Position numbers and translations under genes: made by a program
From: Firm-04 sp045617625
GTDB lineage: Bacteria > Bacillota > Clostridia > Oscillospirales > Ruminococcaceae
DNA: 13,115 nt
NCBI GenBank assembly: GCA_045617625.1
Contig: JAZLJA010000021.1
Span: 1-13,115, forward strand
Reading direction: 5' to 3'
Shown: piece after piece, positions 7,087 to 13,115 of the stretch
Numbering within the stretch: the stretch's first letter is position 1
Layout of the letters: each line of letters opens with the position of its first letter
Notes under the pieces: generated by a model
What the model saw: the letters and a program-made list of their open reading frames with translations, nothing else
Database searches by the model: none
Told to the model about the DNA's origin: nothing

Positions 7087-8016
7087 TTACTGTGAAAATC
7101 CGTCGTTCCGGCGGCGGAGATTTTCGGGCTTGAAGTGATTGCCCGACACTGCGATCGTTTCAGCGGCAAGCTGTTCCTCCGTGTACCACGGATTGCCGTC
7201 CTCGGCAGTGCCTGCGATGATGTGAAAGCTTTGCGAGGGGATATATCCCTGCCCAAGCAGAAAACAGCGTTCGCCCTGTTCGTTGACTGCCTCATCGGTG
7301 ATGAGGATGACGTGCCCGGGCGTGCCGCCGCGGCAGAGAAAATCGCCGATATGCGCATCAGAGGCGGGAATGGTGTGCGATTCGTCGGTGAGCGAAAGTG
7401 TGCCCGCATAGCGCATGATCGTCACAAGATAGTTGTTGAGCGTCTGCGTGGTATCTTTTGCGGGGAGTGCGGGGATCCAGCAGGAGAACTCGCCCAGTGC
7501 CAGCACGCGTTTGCCTCTGCACCACGCATCGTAATCGCAGAGAAACCCGTTTGACAGGTGAAATGCGATCTTGTCGCGCTGCCCTGTCTGATAGAAGTAT
7601 TCCGTATAAAGGCGGATGATGCTGTCGGCGCATTGCTGATAGCCCTCTGCGCCGATCGGGATATCGAAAATCGCGGCGGCAAGCGACGGATCCAGCGTTG
7701 TGCCGTCAAAAACGGGGATCTCGGTGCCGTCGGGATAGACCGCATAACTGCGCAGAAACGATGCGAGGCTGTCAGGCGATGCATCGGTGCGCGTGAAGCC
7801 CTCAGGCGGCAGAATGCGGCTCTCCTGCGTCATGCCGTCGGGGTTCAGATACGGATTTGGCTGCCGCAGGTGATTCGTGCTGACGACATTCAGGGCTGCG
7901 GGTTTCCATGTCGGGCTTGCCTTGATGACCAGCACGACGAATCCGACGAGCAGCAGCACCGCCAGAATCACGATTCTGCACACGATCTGCTTTTTGGTCA
8001 GCTTGACAAGCGTCAT
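7087..8016 (-). CDS. Membrane-anchored DUF4846-like protein of unknown function
   Basis: The 309-residue protein has one N-terminal hydrophobic segment (~11–31) after basic residues, with no lipobox cysteine. It is probably an exported domain tethered by an uncleaved anchor. The soluble part contains segments I associate with DUF4846 from memory: a PPEGFTRT start (70–77), DGT at 104–106, QQCADSIIRLYTEYFY (127–142), HLSNGF (153–158), and IGDFLCRGGTPGHVILITD (223–241) followed by LLGQGYIPSQSFHI (253–266). The GD...GHV...GQGY order resembles NlpC/P60-type papain-fold peptidases, with Cys129, His235 and Gln256 as possible active-site residues. That is inference. It overlaps the upstream small gene by ATGA, with GGGGAG 8 bases before its start, so the two are co-translated. 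Neither gene is part of the usual priA–def junction as I know it. Confidence 0.75.
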   Translation of the reverse strand: MTLVKLTKKQIVCRIVILAVLLLVGFVVLVIKASPTWKPAALNVVSTNHLRQPNPYLNPDGMTQESRILPPEGFTRTDASPDSLASFLRSYAVYPDGTEIPVFDGTTLDPSLAAAIFDIPIGAEGYQQCADSIIRLYTEYFYQTGQRDKIAFHLSNGFLCDYDAWCRGKRVLALGEFSCWIPALPAKDTTQTLNNYLVTIMRYAGTLSLTDESHTIPASDAHIGDFLCRGGTPGHVILITDEAVNEQGERCFLLGQGYIPSQSFHIIAGTAEDGNPWYTEEQLAAETIAVSGNHFKPENLRRRNDGFSQ

Positions 8017-8225
8017 TGATTCTGCTCCCCCTGATTGATGATCTGTCCGCTGTTTTCGTCATAAAGCGTGGTGATGATGGGCTTGCCTTCGGCGTTGAGC
8101 AGCGGTGTCAAGCCGCCAACGTCTGTCCACAGATAATTGACGCCCGTGACACGATCGACCAAGATCTGCATTTGCTGGAAGGTGCCCTGCGAATATACAC
8201 GGACGAAACGCTCATTTTTTGCCAT
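8013..8225 (-). CDS. Small DUF6440-like protein
   Basis: A 70-residue soluble protein with no signal peptide or membrane segment. The segments ILVDRVTGVNYLW (21–33) and GGLTPLLNAEGKPI (37–50) match the pattern I recall for DUF6440 proteins, small Firmicutes proteins without known function that are sometimes mislabelled as xylosidases. The layout suggests a compact beta-rich fold: a 'conditional/ligand' strand pair followed by a glycine turn. A strong AGGAGG lies 5 bases before the ATG, so it is a real gene. It begins 12 bases after the priA stop and overlaps the DUF4846-like gene by 4 bases. The Gln/Asn-rich C-terminus (GQIINQGEQNQ) is poorly ordered in appearance. Family assignment is from memory only; function is unknown. 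Confidence 0.7.
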   Translation of the reverse strand: MAKNERFVRVYSQGTFQQMQILVDRVTGVNYLWTDVGGLTPLLNAEGKPIITTLYDENSGQIINQGEQNQ

Positions 8226-8237
8226 TGTTGCCTCCTG

Positions 8238-10724
8238 TTATATGCCGCAGTCGCCGTTCATGTCAGCAAACACGCTGACACCGCTGAAACGGCGGTCGGC
8301 GGTGAATTTGTCAAGCAGCTTGCGGATAAATGTTCGCATTTGCGCGGTATTCTTGCATTTGAGCAAAATGCGCTGCCGATATTTGCCGCCAAGCTTTTCG
8401 TAGGTTGCTTCAACGGGCCCCAGCACGCGCAGCGGCAGTTTCAGCCCCTCCTGTCTGACGGTTTCCTGCATGATCCCGATGAAGCATTGTGCCGCATTAC
8501 GGGCAGTCACCTCAGCGGCGGCGGCAATGCCGATCACACAGATATCGCAGATCGGGGGGAACATCAGCGCACGGCGCAGGGACAATTCTTCGGTATAAAA
8601 ACGGTCGTAATCCTGCTGTGCGGCAAGATTCAGAACGTAGTGATCGGGCATGGCGGTCTGCAAAATGGCGCGTCCTGCGGAGTCGCCTCTGCCGCTGCGC
8701 CCGACAACCTGCGTGATCAGCGAAAACGTGCGCTCGTAGCTGCGGAAATCGCCCGCATAGAGTGCCTTGTCGATGGACACAACGCCCACCAGCGTCACGT
8801 TTGGGAAATCAAGCCCCTTGCCGATCATCTGGGTGCCGCACATAATGTCGTATTCGCCGCGGGCAAACGCCTGAAACCCCGTTTCGTAGGCGGAACGGGA
8901 CATGGTGGTGTCAGCATCCATGCGGAGAATACGCGCATCGGGGAGCAGTGCTTGCAGTTCCTCCTCCATTTTCTGTGTGCCGAAGCCCATCTGCCGCAGA
9001 TTGTCGCCGCCGCATTCGGGACATTTTTCCACAGGCGGCTGAACATGTCCGCAGTAATGGCACATGAGGCTGTTGTTTTTCTTATGAAACGTCATCGGCA
9101 CCGAACAATTCGGGCAATAGACGGGTTTGCTGCATTTGGTGCATTGCAGCATGGTGTGATAGCCGCGGCGGTTGAGCAGCAGAATGCTCTGTTTGCCCTG
9201 CGCGAGATTCTCTTTGAGGGCATCGGCGAGCGTGACGGAAAACGGGCTGATATTGCCGTTCATCCGTTCCTCGTTCATATCCACCACCGTGACTTCGGGC
9301 AGCGGCGCCTTATTATACCGCTGTTTCATGGTCAGCAGCCGATAAACGCCTTTTTCTGCAAGATAGCGGCTTTCCAGCGACGGTGTCGCGGAGGCAAGCA
9401 CCAATGCCGCATGATGGATATGACAGCGTTCTCTTGCCACATCGGCGGTGTGATAGCGGGGCGCGGATTCCGATTTATAGGAATGTTCGCCCTCCTCATC
9501 CATGATGATGATGCCGATGTTCGGCAGGGGGGCAAACACTGCACTGCGCGTGCCGATCACGATGTTGACCTCGCCGCGCCGAATCAGTTTGTCGGTGTCA
9601 AGCCGCTGTCCGAGCGACAATCCGCTGTGAATGACCGCCACCTGATTTCCGAAGCTTGCCTCAAACCGCTTGACGATCTGCGGTGTCAGGGAAATTTCGG
9701 GAATCAGCAGGATGGCTTGTCTGCCCTGCTTGAGCGTGTGCGCGATCAGCTGCTCAAAGACTGCGGTTTTGCCGCTGCCTGTGACGCCGTATAGCAGAAA
9801 AGCCGCGGGCTTTTGCGCGTCGATCTCCGCCGCGACGGCATCAAATGCCGCCTGCTGTTCTTCGGAGAGGACGGTTTGCTCGGGCGGTCTGGTGACTGAC
9901 GCATCACGCGGGACACGGAGCAGCTCCAGCTCGAACCGTTCCAGAATCCCCGATTTGATGAGGTTTGTGACCACCGATTCCGACACGCCCGCGAGATAGG
10001 CACATTCCTTGACGGAGAGCATCGGGTGCTGCTCCATCACGGCGACTGCCGCACGCTGTTTGGGCGTGGGACTGTATGCCTCGGGGTTGGCGCGGTAAGC
10101 GTCAGAGAACCGAATCATTTTTTGCGTGCTGTCGGCGGTATCCTTTTTTCCCTCGGTGAATTTCACGAGAAAACCCTTTTCCGTCAGCGAATCCAGCACC
10201 GAAATGCTCGCATCACCGCCGAGTTTCTGCATCAGCGAGGTGCGGTCGCGGTTGACAGGCGCACTCATGACCAGTTTCAGCGCGATTTCCTCATTCGGCG
10301 TCAGGGCGATGTTCTTCGGGAGTTTGGGTGCGGGGATGTATCGTTCCGTCAGGTGAATCTGCATTCCGCCCGGAAGCACCGCACGCACCGCGTCATACCA
10401 TGTGCAGAACGTGCGCTCGTGCAGAAAATGAACCAGTGCGAGGAGTTCCTCCGTCAGCACGGGTTCGGCATCCAGCACCGCATGCACAGGCTTCAGCCGC
10501 ATGGGAGTGCCGTCGGGTTTGACGGGCATTTCGGCGGAGATGTGCAGTACGATCCCCAGCCGCAGTTTGTTTCCACCCCCAAACGGGACTGCCACACGCA
10601 TTCCGACCATAAGGGTATCTGCCATGCTGCCGCTGACGAGATAGCTGTAAAGCTTGTCATAGCCGTAAGCGGCATCGTCAAGTGCGACGGCGGCTGCGGC
10701 TTTTTTCTCAAAGGGCAGATTCAT
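8238..10724 (-). CDS. priA: Primosomal replication-restart helicase PriA
   Basis: PriA binds abandoned replication forks and reloads the replisome through DnaD/DnaB/DnaI-type partners in Firmicutes. Numbering assumes 828 residues. An N-terminal 3'-end-binding domain (~1–105) is followed by winged-helix segments (~135–270). The helicase core has Walker A GVTGSGKT (313–320), a Walker B region reading MDEEGEHSYKSE (DEEG at 409–412), and ASATPS. An eight-cysteine zinc module follows (CTKC 528–531, CPNC 537–540, CHYC 555–558, CPEC 568–571), then GTQMIGKGLDFPNV and QVVGRSGRGD (672–681). The fourth Walker B residue is Gly where many PriA have His or Gln. I chose the start at 10724 because GGAGGTG lies 6 bases upstream; an in-frame ATG at 10751 has no ribosome binding site. 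In Bacillus coaBC precedes priA; here rpoZ does, 51 bases away. Confidence 0.96.
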   Translation of the reverse strand: MNLPFEKKAAAAVALDDAAYGYDKLYSYLVSGSMADTLMVGMRVAVPFGGGNKLRLGIVLHISAEMPVKPDGTPMRLKPVHAVLDAEPVLTEELLALVHFLHERTFCTWYDAVRAVLPGGMQIHLTERYIPAPKLPKNIALTPNEEIALKLVMSAPVNRDRTSLMQKLGGDASISVLDSLTEKGFLVKFTEGKKDTADSTQKMIRFSDAYRANPEAYSPTPKQRAAVAVMEQHPMLSVKECAYLAGVSESVVTNLIKSGILERFELELLRVPRDASVTRPPEQTVLSEEQQAAFDAVAAEIDAQKPAAFLLYGVTGSGKTAVFEQLIAHTLKQGRQAILLIPEISLTPQIVKRFEASFGNQVAVIHSGLSLGQRLDTDKLIRRGEVNIVIGTRSAVFAPLPNIGIIIMDEEGEHSYKSESAPRYHTADVARERCHIHHAALVLASATPSLESRYLAEKGVYRLLTMKQRYNKAPLPEVTVVDMNEERMNGNISPFSVTLADALKENLAQGKQSILLLNRRGYHTMLQCTKCSKPVYCPNCSVPMTFHKKNNSLMCHYCGHVQPPVEKCPECGGDNLRQMGFGTQKMEEELQALLPDARILRMDADTTMSRSAYETGFQAFARGEYDIMCGTQMIGKGLDFPNVTLVGVVSIDKALYAGDFRSYERTFSLITQVVGRSGRGDSAGRAILQTAMPDHYVLNLAAQQDYDRFYTEELSLRRALMFPPICDICVIGIAAAAEVTARNAAQCFIGIMQETVRQEGLKLPLRVLGPVEATYEKLGGKYRQRILLKCKNTAQMRTFIRKLLDKFTADRRFSGVSVFADMNGDCGI

Positions 10725-10730
10725 GGGATA

Positions 10731-10737
10731 CACCTCC
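10731..10737 (-). promoter_or_regulatory. Ribosome binding site that sets the priA start
   Basis: GGAGGTG on the minus strand, 6 bases before the ATG at 10724. The longer in-frame start at 10751 has only CCCCTGCGAG upstream and no such site, so the shorter protein is preferred. Confidence 0.8.
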
Positions 10738-10775
10738 GTTTCATGGGGCATGGCAATGGTTTCTCGCAGGGGAAA

Positions 10776-10985
10776 TTACTTGTTCTCGGATGTATCGGGT
10801 TCCACGACCTTATATTTCTTCGCGGCAAATTCCTCGACTGCGGTTTTCACCGGCTTTTCTTCGAGAATCTGATGGTTTTCATAGAGGGTGTCGGCAATTT
10901 CGCGGGCACGCTTTGCCACGCCGATGACGAGGGCATAATAGCTTTCGTTTTTGCCGATGATTTCGCTCATTGCTGGTCTTAACAT
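10776..10985 (-). CDS. rpoZ: RNA polymerase omega subunit
   Basis: Omega assists folding and assembly of the beta' subunit in core RNA polymerase. The 69-residue protein begins MLRPAMSEIIGKNESYYALVIG and continues VAKRAREIADTL. This matches the Firmicutes omega pattern of 'ML-P----L---- YTLV---AKRAREI'; the second half (KPVKTAVEEFAAKKYKV) corresponds to the conserved 'AL-EI--GK' region. The length is close to that of the Bacillus protein and shorter than the proteobacterial one. The ATG at 10985 overlaps the gmk stop by 7 bases, and GGAGCG lies 8 bases upstream within the end of gmk. A second in-frame ATG at 10970 is less likely, since the MLRP/MLDP start is typical. The gmk–rpoZ pairing is highly conserved and confirms the assignment. 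Confidence 0.95.
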   Translation of the reverse strand: MLRPAMSEIIGKNESYYALVIGVAKRAREIADTLYENHQILEEKPVKTAVEEFAAKKYKVVEPDTSENK

Positions 10986-11581
10986 GATATCAACGCTCCA
11001 ATCATATCTTTCATGTTTTCGTATTTTTGTTCTTCTGCGCGGATGACGGCTTTGAAATCGGCGACTGCATCCTCCAAAGCGTCATTCACGATGACATACT
11101 GATAATGCTTTGAAAACGGGATCTCCTCTTTGGCGCGGGCGATGCGCTTGGCGATCACATCGTCGGTTTCGGTGCCGCGCTTGCGCAGGCGGCGTTCCAG
11201 CTCGGCGATGGAGGGCGGCACCATGAAAATCGAGACGGCATCGGGGCACTTTTGCATGATCTGCAATGCCCCCTGCACCTCGATCTCAAGGATGACGTTT
11301 TTGCCCGCATTCAGGTTCTTTTCGATCATATCGGCGGGTGAGCCGTAGTAATTATCGCAATACTGCGCATATTCGAGCATTTCGCCGATTTCGATCTTTT
11401 TCTCAAACGCCTCGCGTGTGATGAAATGATAATGCACGCCGTCGATCTCGCCTTCACGGGGGCTGCGTGTGGTGGCTGAAACGGATACGACAAAGCGTTC
11501 ATCCTTGCAGACAGCTTCCGATACCGTACCTTTTCCGCATCCGGAGGGGGCGGAAAATATGATCAGTCTGCCTTTACTCAT
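10979..11581 (-). CDS. gmk: Guanylate kinase
   Basis: Gmk phosphorylates GMP to GDP using ATP, feeding GTP and dGTP synthesis. Counted from the ATG at 11581, the protein is 200 residues, the normal size. The P-loop is SAPSGCGKGT (10–19, Lys17). The GMP-binding part has SATTRSPREGEIDGVHYHF (35–53, Arg39 and Arg42 as expected ligands), Glu70 and the NYYGSP segment (77–82). The lid carries RLRKRGTETDD (131–141) and RIARAKEEI. Upstream in-frame codons would extend the protein out through the remA coding region with no family similarity, so the MSKGRLIIF start is clearly right. AGGAGG lies 9 bases upstream, within remA. The gene overlaps remA by 8 bases and rpoZ by 7, which implies tight co-translation. 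Confidence 0.97.
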   Translation of the reverse strand: MSKGRLIIFSAPSGCGKGTVSEAVCKDERFVVSVSATTRSPREGEIDGVHYHFITREAFEKKIEIGEMLEYAQYCDNYYGSPADMIEKNLNAGKNVILEIEVQGALQIMQKCPDAVSIFMVPPSIAELERRLRKRGTETDDVIAKRIARAKEEIPFSKHYQYVIVNDALEDAVADFKAVIRAEEQKYENMKDMIGALISC

Positions 11582-11843
11582 CCTCGGTTTCCTCCTCGGC
11601 GGGTGCACTGTTGCCCGAAAGTCTTGCACCGATGGTTTCCGGCTGAATGGCGGACAAAATGACATGGTCGCTGTCCATGACGATGACGGCGCGGGTGCGT
11701 CTGCCATAGGTGGCGTCGATGAGTCTGCCGCGCTCTTTTGCGTCCTGCACAATTCGCTTGATGGGGGCGGATTCAGGGCTGACAATGGTGATCAGTCGGG
11801 TGGAAGAAATCATGTTGCCGAAGCCGATGTTGATAAGCCGCAT
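11574..11843 (-). CDS. remA: RemA-family DNA-binding regulator (DUF370)
   Basis: In Bacillus subtilis RemA is a DNA-binding protein that activates extracellular-matrix and osmoprotection genes. In other Firmicutes the family sits in this same cluster with largely unknown targets. The 89 residues match the family closely: RLINIGFGNMISSTRLITIV (2–21), the invariant SPESAPIKR stretch (22–30), GRLIDATYGRRTRAVIVMDSDHVILSAIQPETI (39–71). The basic ATYGRRTR segment lies on the DNA-binding surface in the known ring-like oligomers. The C-terminus ends in a short acidic tail (EEETEDE), partly shaped by the overlapping gmk ribosome site and start. AAAGGA lies 7 bases before the ATG. The gap from yicC is 36 bases. 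Confidence 0.95.
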   Translation of the reverse strand: MRLINIGFGNMISSTRLITIVSPESAPIKRIVQDAKERGRLIDATYGRRTRAVIVMDSDHVILSAIQPETIGARLSGNSAPAEEETEDE

Positions 11844-11879
11844 CTGGATATCCTTTCTGCCAAAATGGCGTTCCGTTGT

Positions 11880-12758
11880 TTATTCGAGGTTTTGAATCTG
11901 CTCGCGGACTTTTTCGATCTCCGATTTCATATCCACGACCAGTTTTGTGATGGAAAGATCCTGTGCCTTTGAGCCGATCGTGTTGACCTCACGGTTCATT
12001 TCCTGCACGAGAAAATCAAGCTTTCTGCCGATCTCCGCATCCGAGCGGAGCATTTCACGCGCCTGTGCAAGGTGGCTGTGGAGACGGACGGTTTCCTCAT
12101 CCACGGCGGTTTTTTCCGCGAAGATCGCGGTTTCGGTCAGGATGCGCTGTTCGTCGATGTTCCGGTCGGCGAGCAGTTCGGAAAGCTTTGCAAACAGGCG
12201 GGCACGATAGTTTTCCGCCACGCTCGGCACGATGCTTTCCACTTGTCTGAGCATTGCCTCGATGTTGTCGAGCTTTTCCGTCAGGTCATCAGCAAGCCGC
12301 TGCCCTTCTTTTTGCCGCATGGCGACAAACGCATCGAGTGCCTCCTGTGCGCACTGCGATACGATCGCCCATATTTCTTCCTCGTCGTCCTGCGCTTTGG
12401 TGACGGTGAACAACTCGGGCAGGCGGAGCATCGAGGAGAGGGTGATGTCATCTGCGAGCTGCAGCTCACGATTCATATCGCGCAGGGCATTGACATAGCC
12501 CTCTGCGATGGCTTGGTTGACGGCGATGGTTGCGTCTTTTCCATCGGGGCGGGTGAGTGTGACGGCGACTTCCACCTTGCCTCTGCCGATTTTGCCGTTG
12601 AGGAACGATTTCAGCTTTTCCTCCAGATAGAGACAGGTGCGGGGCAGACGGGCAGAAAATTCGTAATATCTGTGGTTGACGGCACGAATCTCAACAAGCA
12701 CGTCGCGTCCTTCGATGAGATGCTGTGCTCTGCCGTAGCCGGTCATACTTCTCGGCAT
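11880..12758 (-). CDS. yicC: YicC/YloC-family endoribonuclease
   Basis: YicC of Escherichia coli has endoribonuclease activity that affects small-RNA stability, and YloC is the Firmicutes member. At 292 residues the protein is full length. The N-terminal YicC-like domain begins with the hallmark MPRSMTGYGRA (1–11) and includes VEIRAVNHRYYE (21–32). The C-terminal DUF1732 region ends with LDFLVQEMNREVNTIGSKAQDLSI (about 250–273), followed by an amphipathic helix; these are the family's most conserved parts. It is the first gene of the cluster: a good promoter lies about 65 bases upstream and AAGAAGG is 8 bases before the ATG. The position ahead of remA–gmk is standard across Firmicutes. Confidence 0.95.
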   Translation of the reverse strand: MPRSMTGYGRAQHLIEGRDVLVEIRAVNHRYYEFSARLPRTCLYLEEKLKSFLNGKIGRGKVEVAVTLTRPDGKDATIAVNQAIAEGYVNALRDMNRELQLADDITLSSMLRLPELFTVTKAQDDEEEIWAIVSQCAQEALDAFVAMRQKEGQRLADDLTEKLDNIEAMLRQVESIVPSVAENYRARLFAKLSELLADRNIDEQRILTETAIFAEKTAVDEETVRLHSHLAQAREMLRSDAEIGRKLDFLVQEMNREVNTIGSKAQDLSITKLVVDMKSEIEKVREQIQNLE

Positions 12759-12822
12759 AATGGAGCCCTTCTTTCTGAATGTCTTTTTCCCACGCGTAAA
12801 AATGCGTATGGTTCATCCATCT

Positions 12823-12851
12823 ATTATACCATACTTCACAGAGAAAATCAA
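12823..12851 (-). promoter_or_regulatory. Sigma-A promoter for the yicC–rsgA cluster
   Basis: On the minus strand, TTGATT (12851–12846) is followed by a 17-base spacer and a perfect TATAAT (12828–12823). TG sits one base before it, forming an extended -10. Transcription should start near 12816, giving a leader of roughly 58 bases before yicC. The promoter lies just downstream of the terminator of the neighbouring gene. No other site this good was seen in the intergenic gaps. Confidence 0.85.
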
Positions 12852-12888
12852 GGGGTGGACAAAAGAAATCGGCAACAAAAGCACAAAA

Positions 12889-12921
12889 GAATCCCCTCTG
12901 CCTGAAAGACAGAGGGGATTC
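12889..12921 (-). terminator. Intrinsic terminator of the dockerin-like gene
   Basis: GAATCCCCTCTG (12889–12900) and CAGAGGGGATTC (12910–12921) form a perfect 12-base-pair stem with a 9-base loop. On the minus strand it is followed at once by TTTTGTGCTTTTG. It starts 37 bases after the stop at 12959. On the plus strand the following bases are not T-rich, so it acts in one direction. Confidence 0.9.
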
Positions 12922-12958
12922 CATGAAAGGATTGTTATACAACAGATAGAATCAGTGA

Positions 12959-13115
12959 TTATTTGCCGAGCTCACTGTAATCAACGAGCTGAGCGATGAA
13001 TTTCAGAACGAGGGTTACGTCAGCAGCGTTAAGGGTGCCATCGTTGACAACGTCAGCATTCTTCTTGCCCTGTGCAGTCACATCAACAGTGGTGTCATTT
13101 GCGGCAATACGGCTG
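12959..13115 (-). CDS. C-terminal fragment of a dockerin-repeat protein (cut by window edge)
   Basis: The open frame enters from the right edge (first whole codon at 13114) and ends with TAA at 12961–12959. The 51 visible residues start SRIAANDTTVDVTAQGKKN and continue with a single dockerin-like calcium loop, ADVVNDGTLNAADVTLVLKFIAQ, ending YSELGK. Dockerins bind cohesins in cellulosomes or in smaller complexes of Ruminococcus and Clostridium. The loop keeps Asp at positions 1, 5 and 12, Gly at 6 and Asn at 9, but has Val rather than Asn at position 3. The 'SRIA' at the edge may be the end of the first repeat of a pair. The catalytic or binding part of the protein is outside the window, so its role is unknown. 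It has its own terminator and is not part of the housekeeping operon. Confidence 0.8.
   Translation of the reverse strand, partial: SRIAANDTTVDVTAQGKKNADVVNDGTLNAADVTLVLKFIAQLVDYSELGK

Noticed and set aside
8016..9794. A 592-codon open frame on the plus strand, opposite priA
   Set aside because: It mirrors the priA reading frame in GC-rich DNA, has a Cys/His/Gly-rich shadow composition and matches no family. PriA on the other strand is certain.
10725..10751. Nine-residue longer PriA start
   Set aside because: No ribosome site precedes it, and the strong GGAGGTG site would lie inside the coding region.
11582..11785. N-terminal extension of gmk by 68 residues
   Set aside because: The extension reads remA in another frame. 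The AGGAGG site and family alignment place the start at 11581.
12784..12815. Possible small hairpin (ACGCAT/ACGCGT) in the yicC leader
   Set aside because: The stem has only about four good pairs with a mismatch, too weak to call a regulatory structure.
12691..12942. 83-codon minus-strand frame spanning the yicC promoter
   Set aside because: It runs through the terminator, promoter and yicC start, with no plausible ribosome site or family resemblance.

Overview
The window is a single, densely packed minus-strand gene cluster from a Clostridia-type Firmicute. The gene order yicC–remA–gmk–rpoZ–priA–def–fmt–rsmB–rlmN–stp–prkC–rsgA is the classic Firmicutes housekeeping block (the yloC-to-rsgA region of Bacillus). 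GC content is in the mid-50s by sampling individual lines. The right edge carries the end of a secreted-type protein with a dockerin-like repeat, which points to a fibre-degrading Ruminococcus-like gut or rumen bacterium. The family placement is well supported; the genus is inference.

Reading in the direction of transcription (right to left): 13115–12959 is the C-terminus of the dockerin-like gene, closed by an intrinsic terminator at 12921–12889. A near-consensus sigma-A promoter (12851–12823, 17-base spacer, extended -10) follows and should drive the whole cluster. Next come yicC (endoribonuclease family), remA (DNA-binding regulator), gmk (guanylate kinase) and rpoZ (RNA polymerase omega), with remA/gmk/rpoZ overlapping by a few bases. 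priA (replication restart helicase) follows. Two genes less usual for this block lie between priA and def: a 70-residue DUF6440-like protein and a membrane-anchored DUF4846-like protein, overlapping by ATGA. Then def and fmt (N-terminal formyl cycle, ATGA overlap), rsmB and rlmN (rRNA methylation), stp and prkC (a PP2C phosphatase and PASTA kinase signalling pair), and the first 23 codons of rsgA (ribosome assembly GTPase) at the left edge.

The genes link translation (formyl-Met-tRNA synthesis and removal, rRNA modification, ribosome assembly), nucleotide supply, transcription and envelope-sensing phosphorylation under one main promoter. No gap exceeds 300 bases, and there are no tRNA or rRNA genes, insertion sequences or CRISPR arrays. 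I did not find a clearly new multi-gene system. The items most worth a second look are the DUF6440/DUF4846 pair, with papain-like features in the second protein; the unusual C-terminus of PrkC; an AT-rich, odd-codon patch inside rlmN; a Walker B substitution in PriA; and a strong hairpin in the first codons of rsgA.
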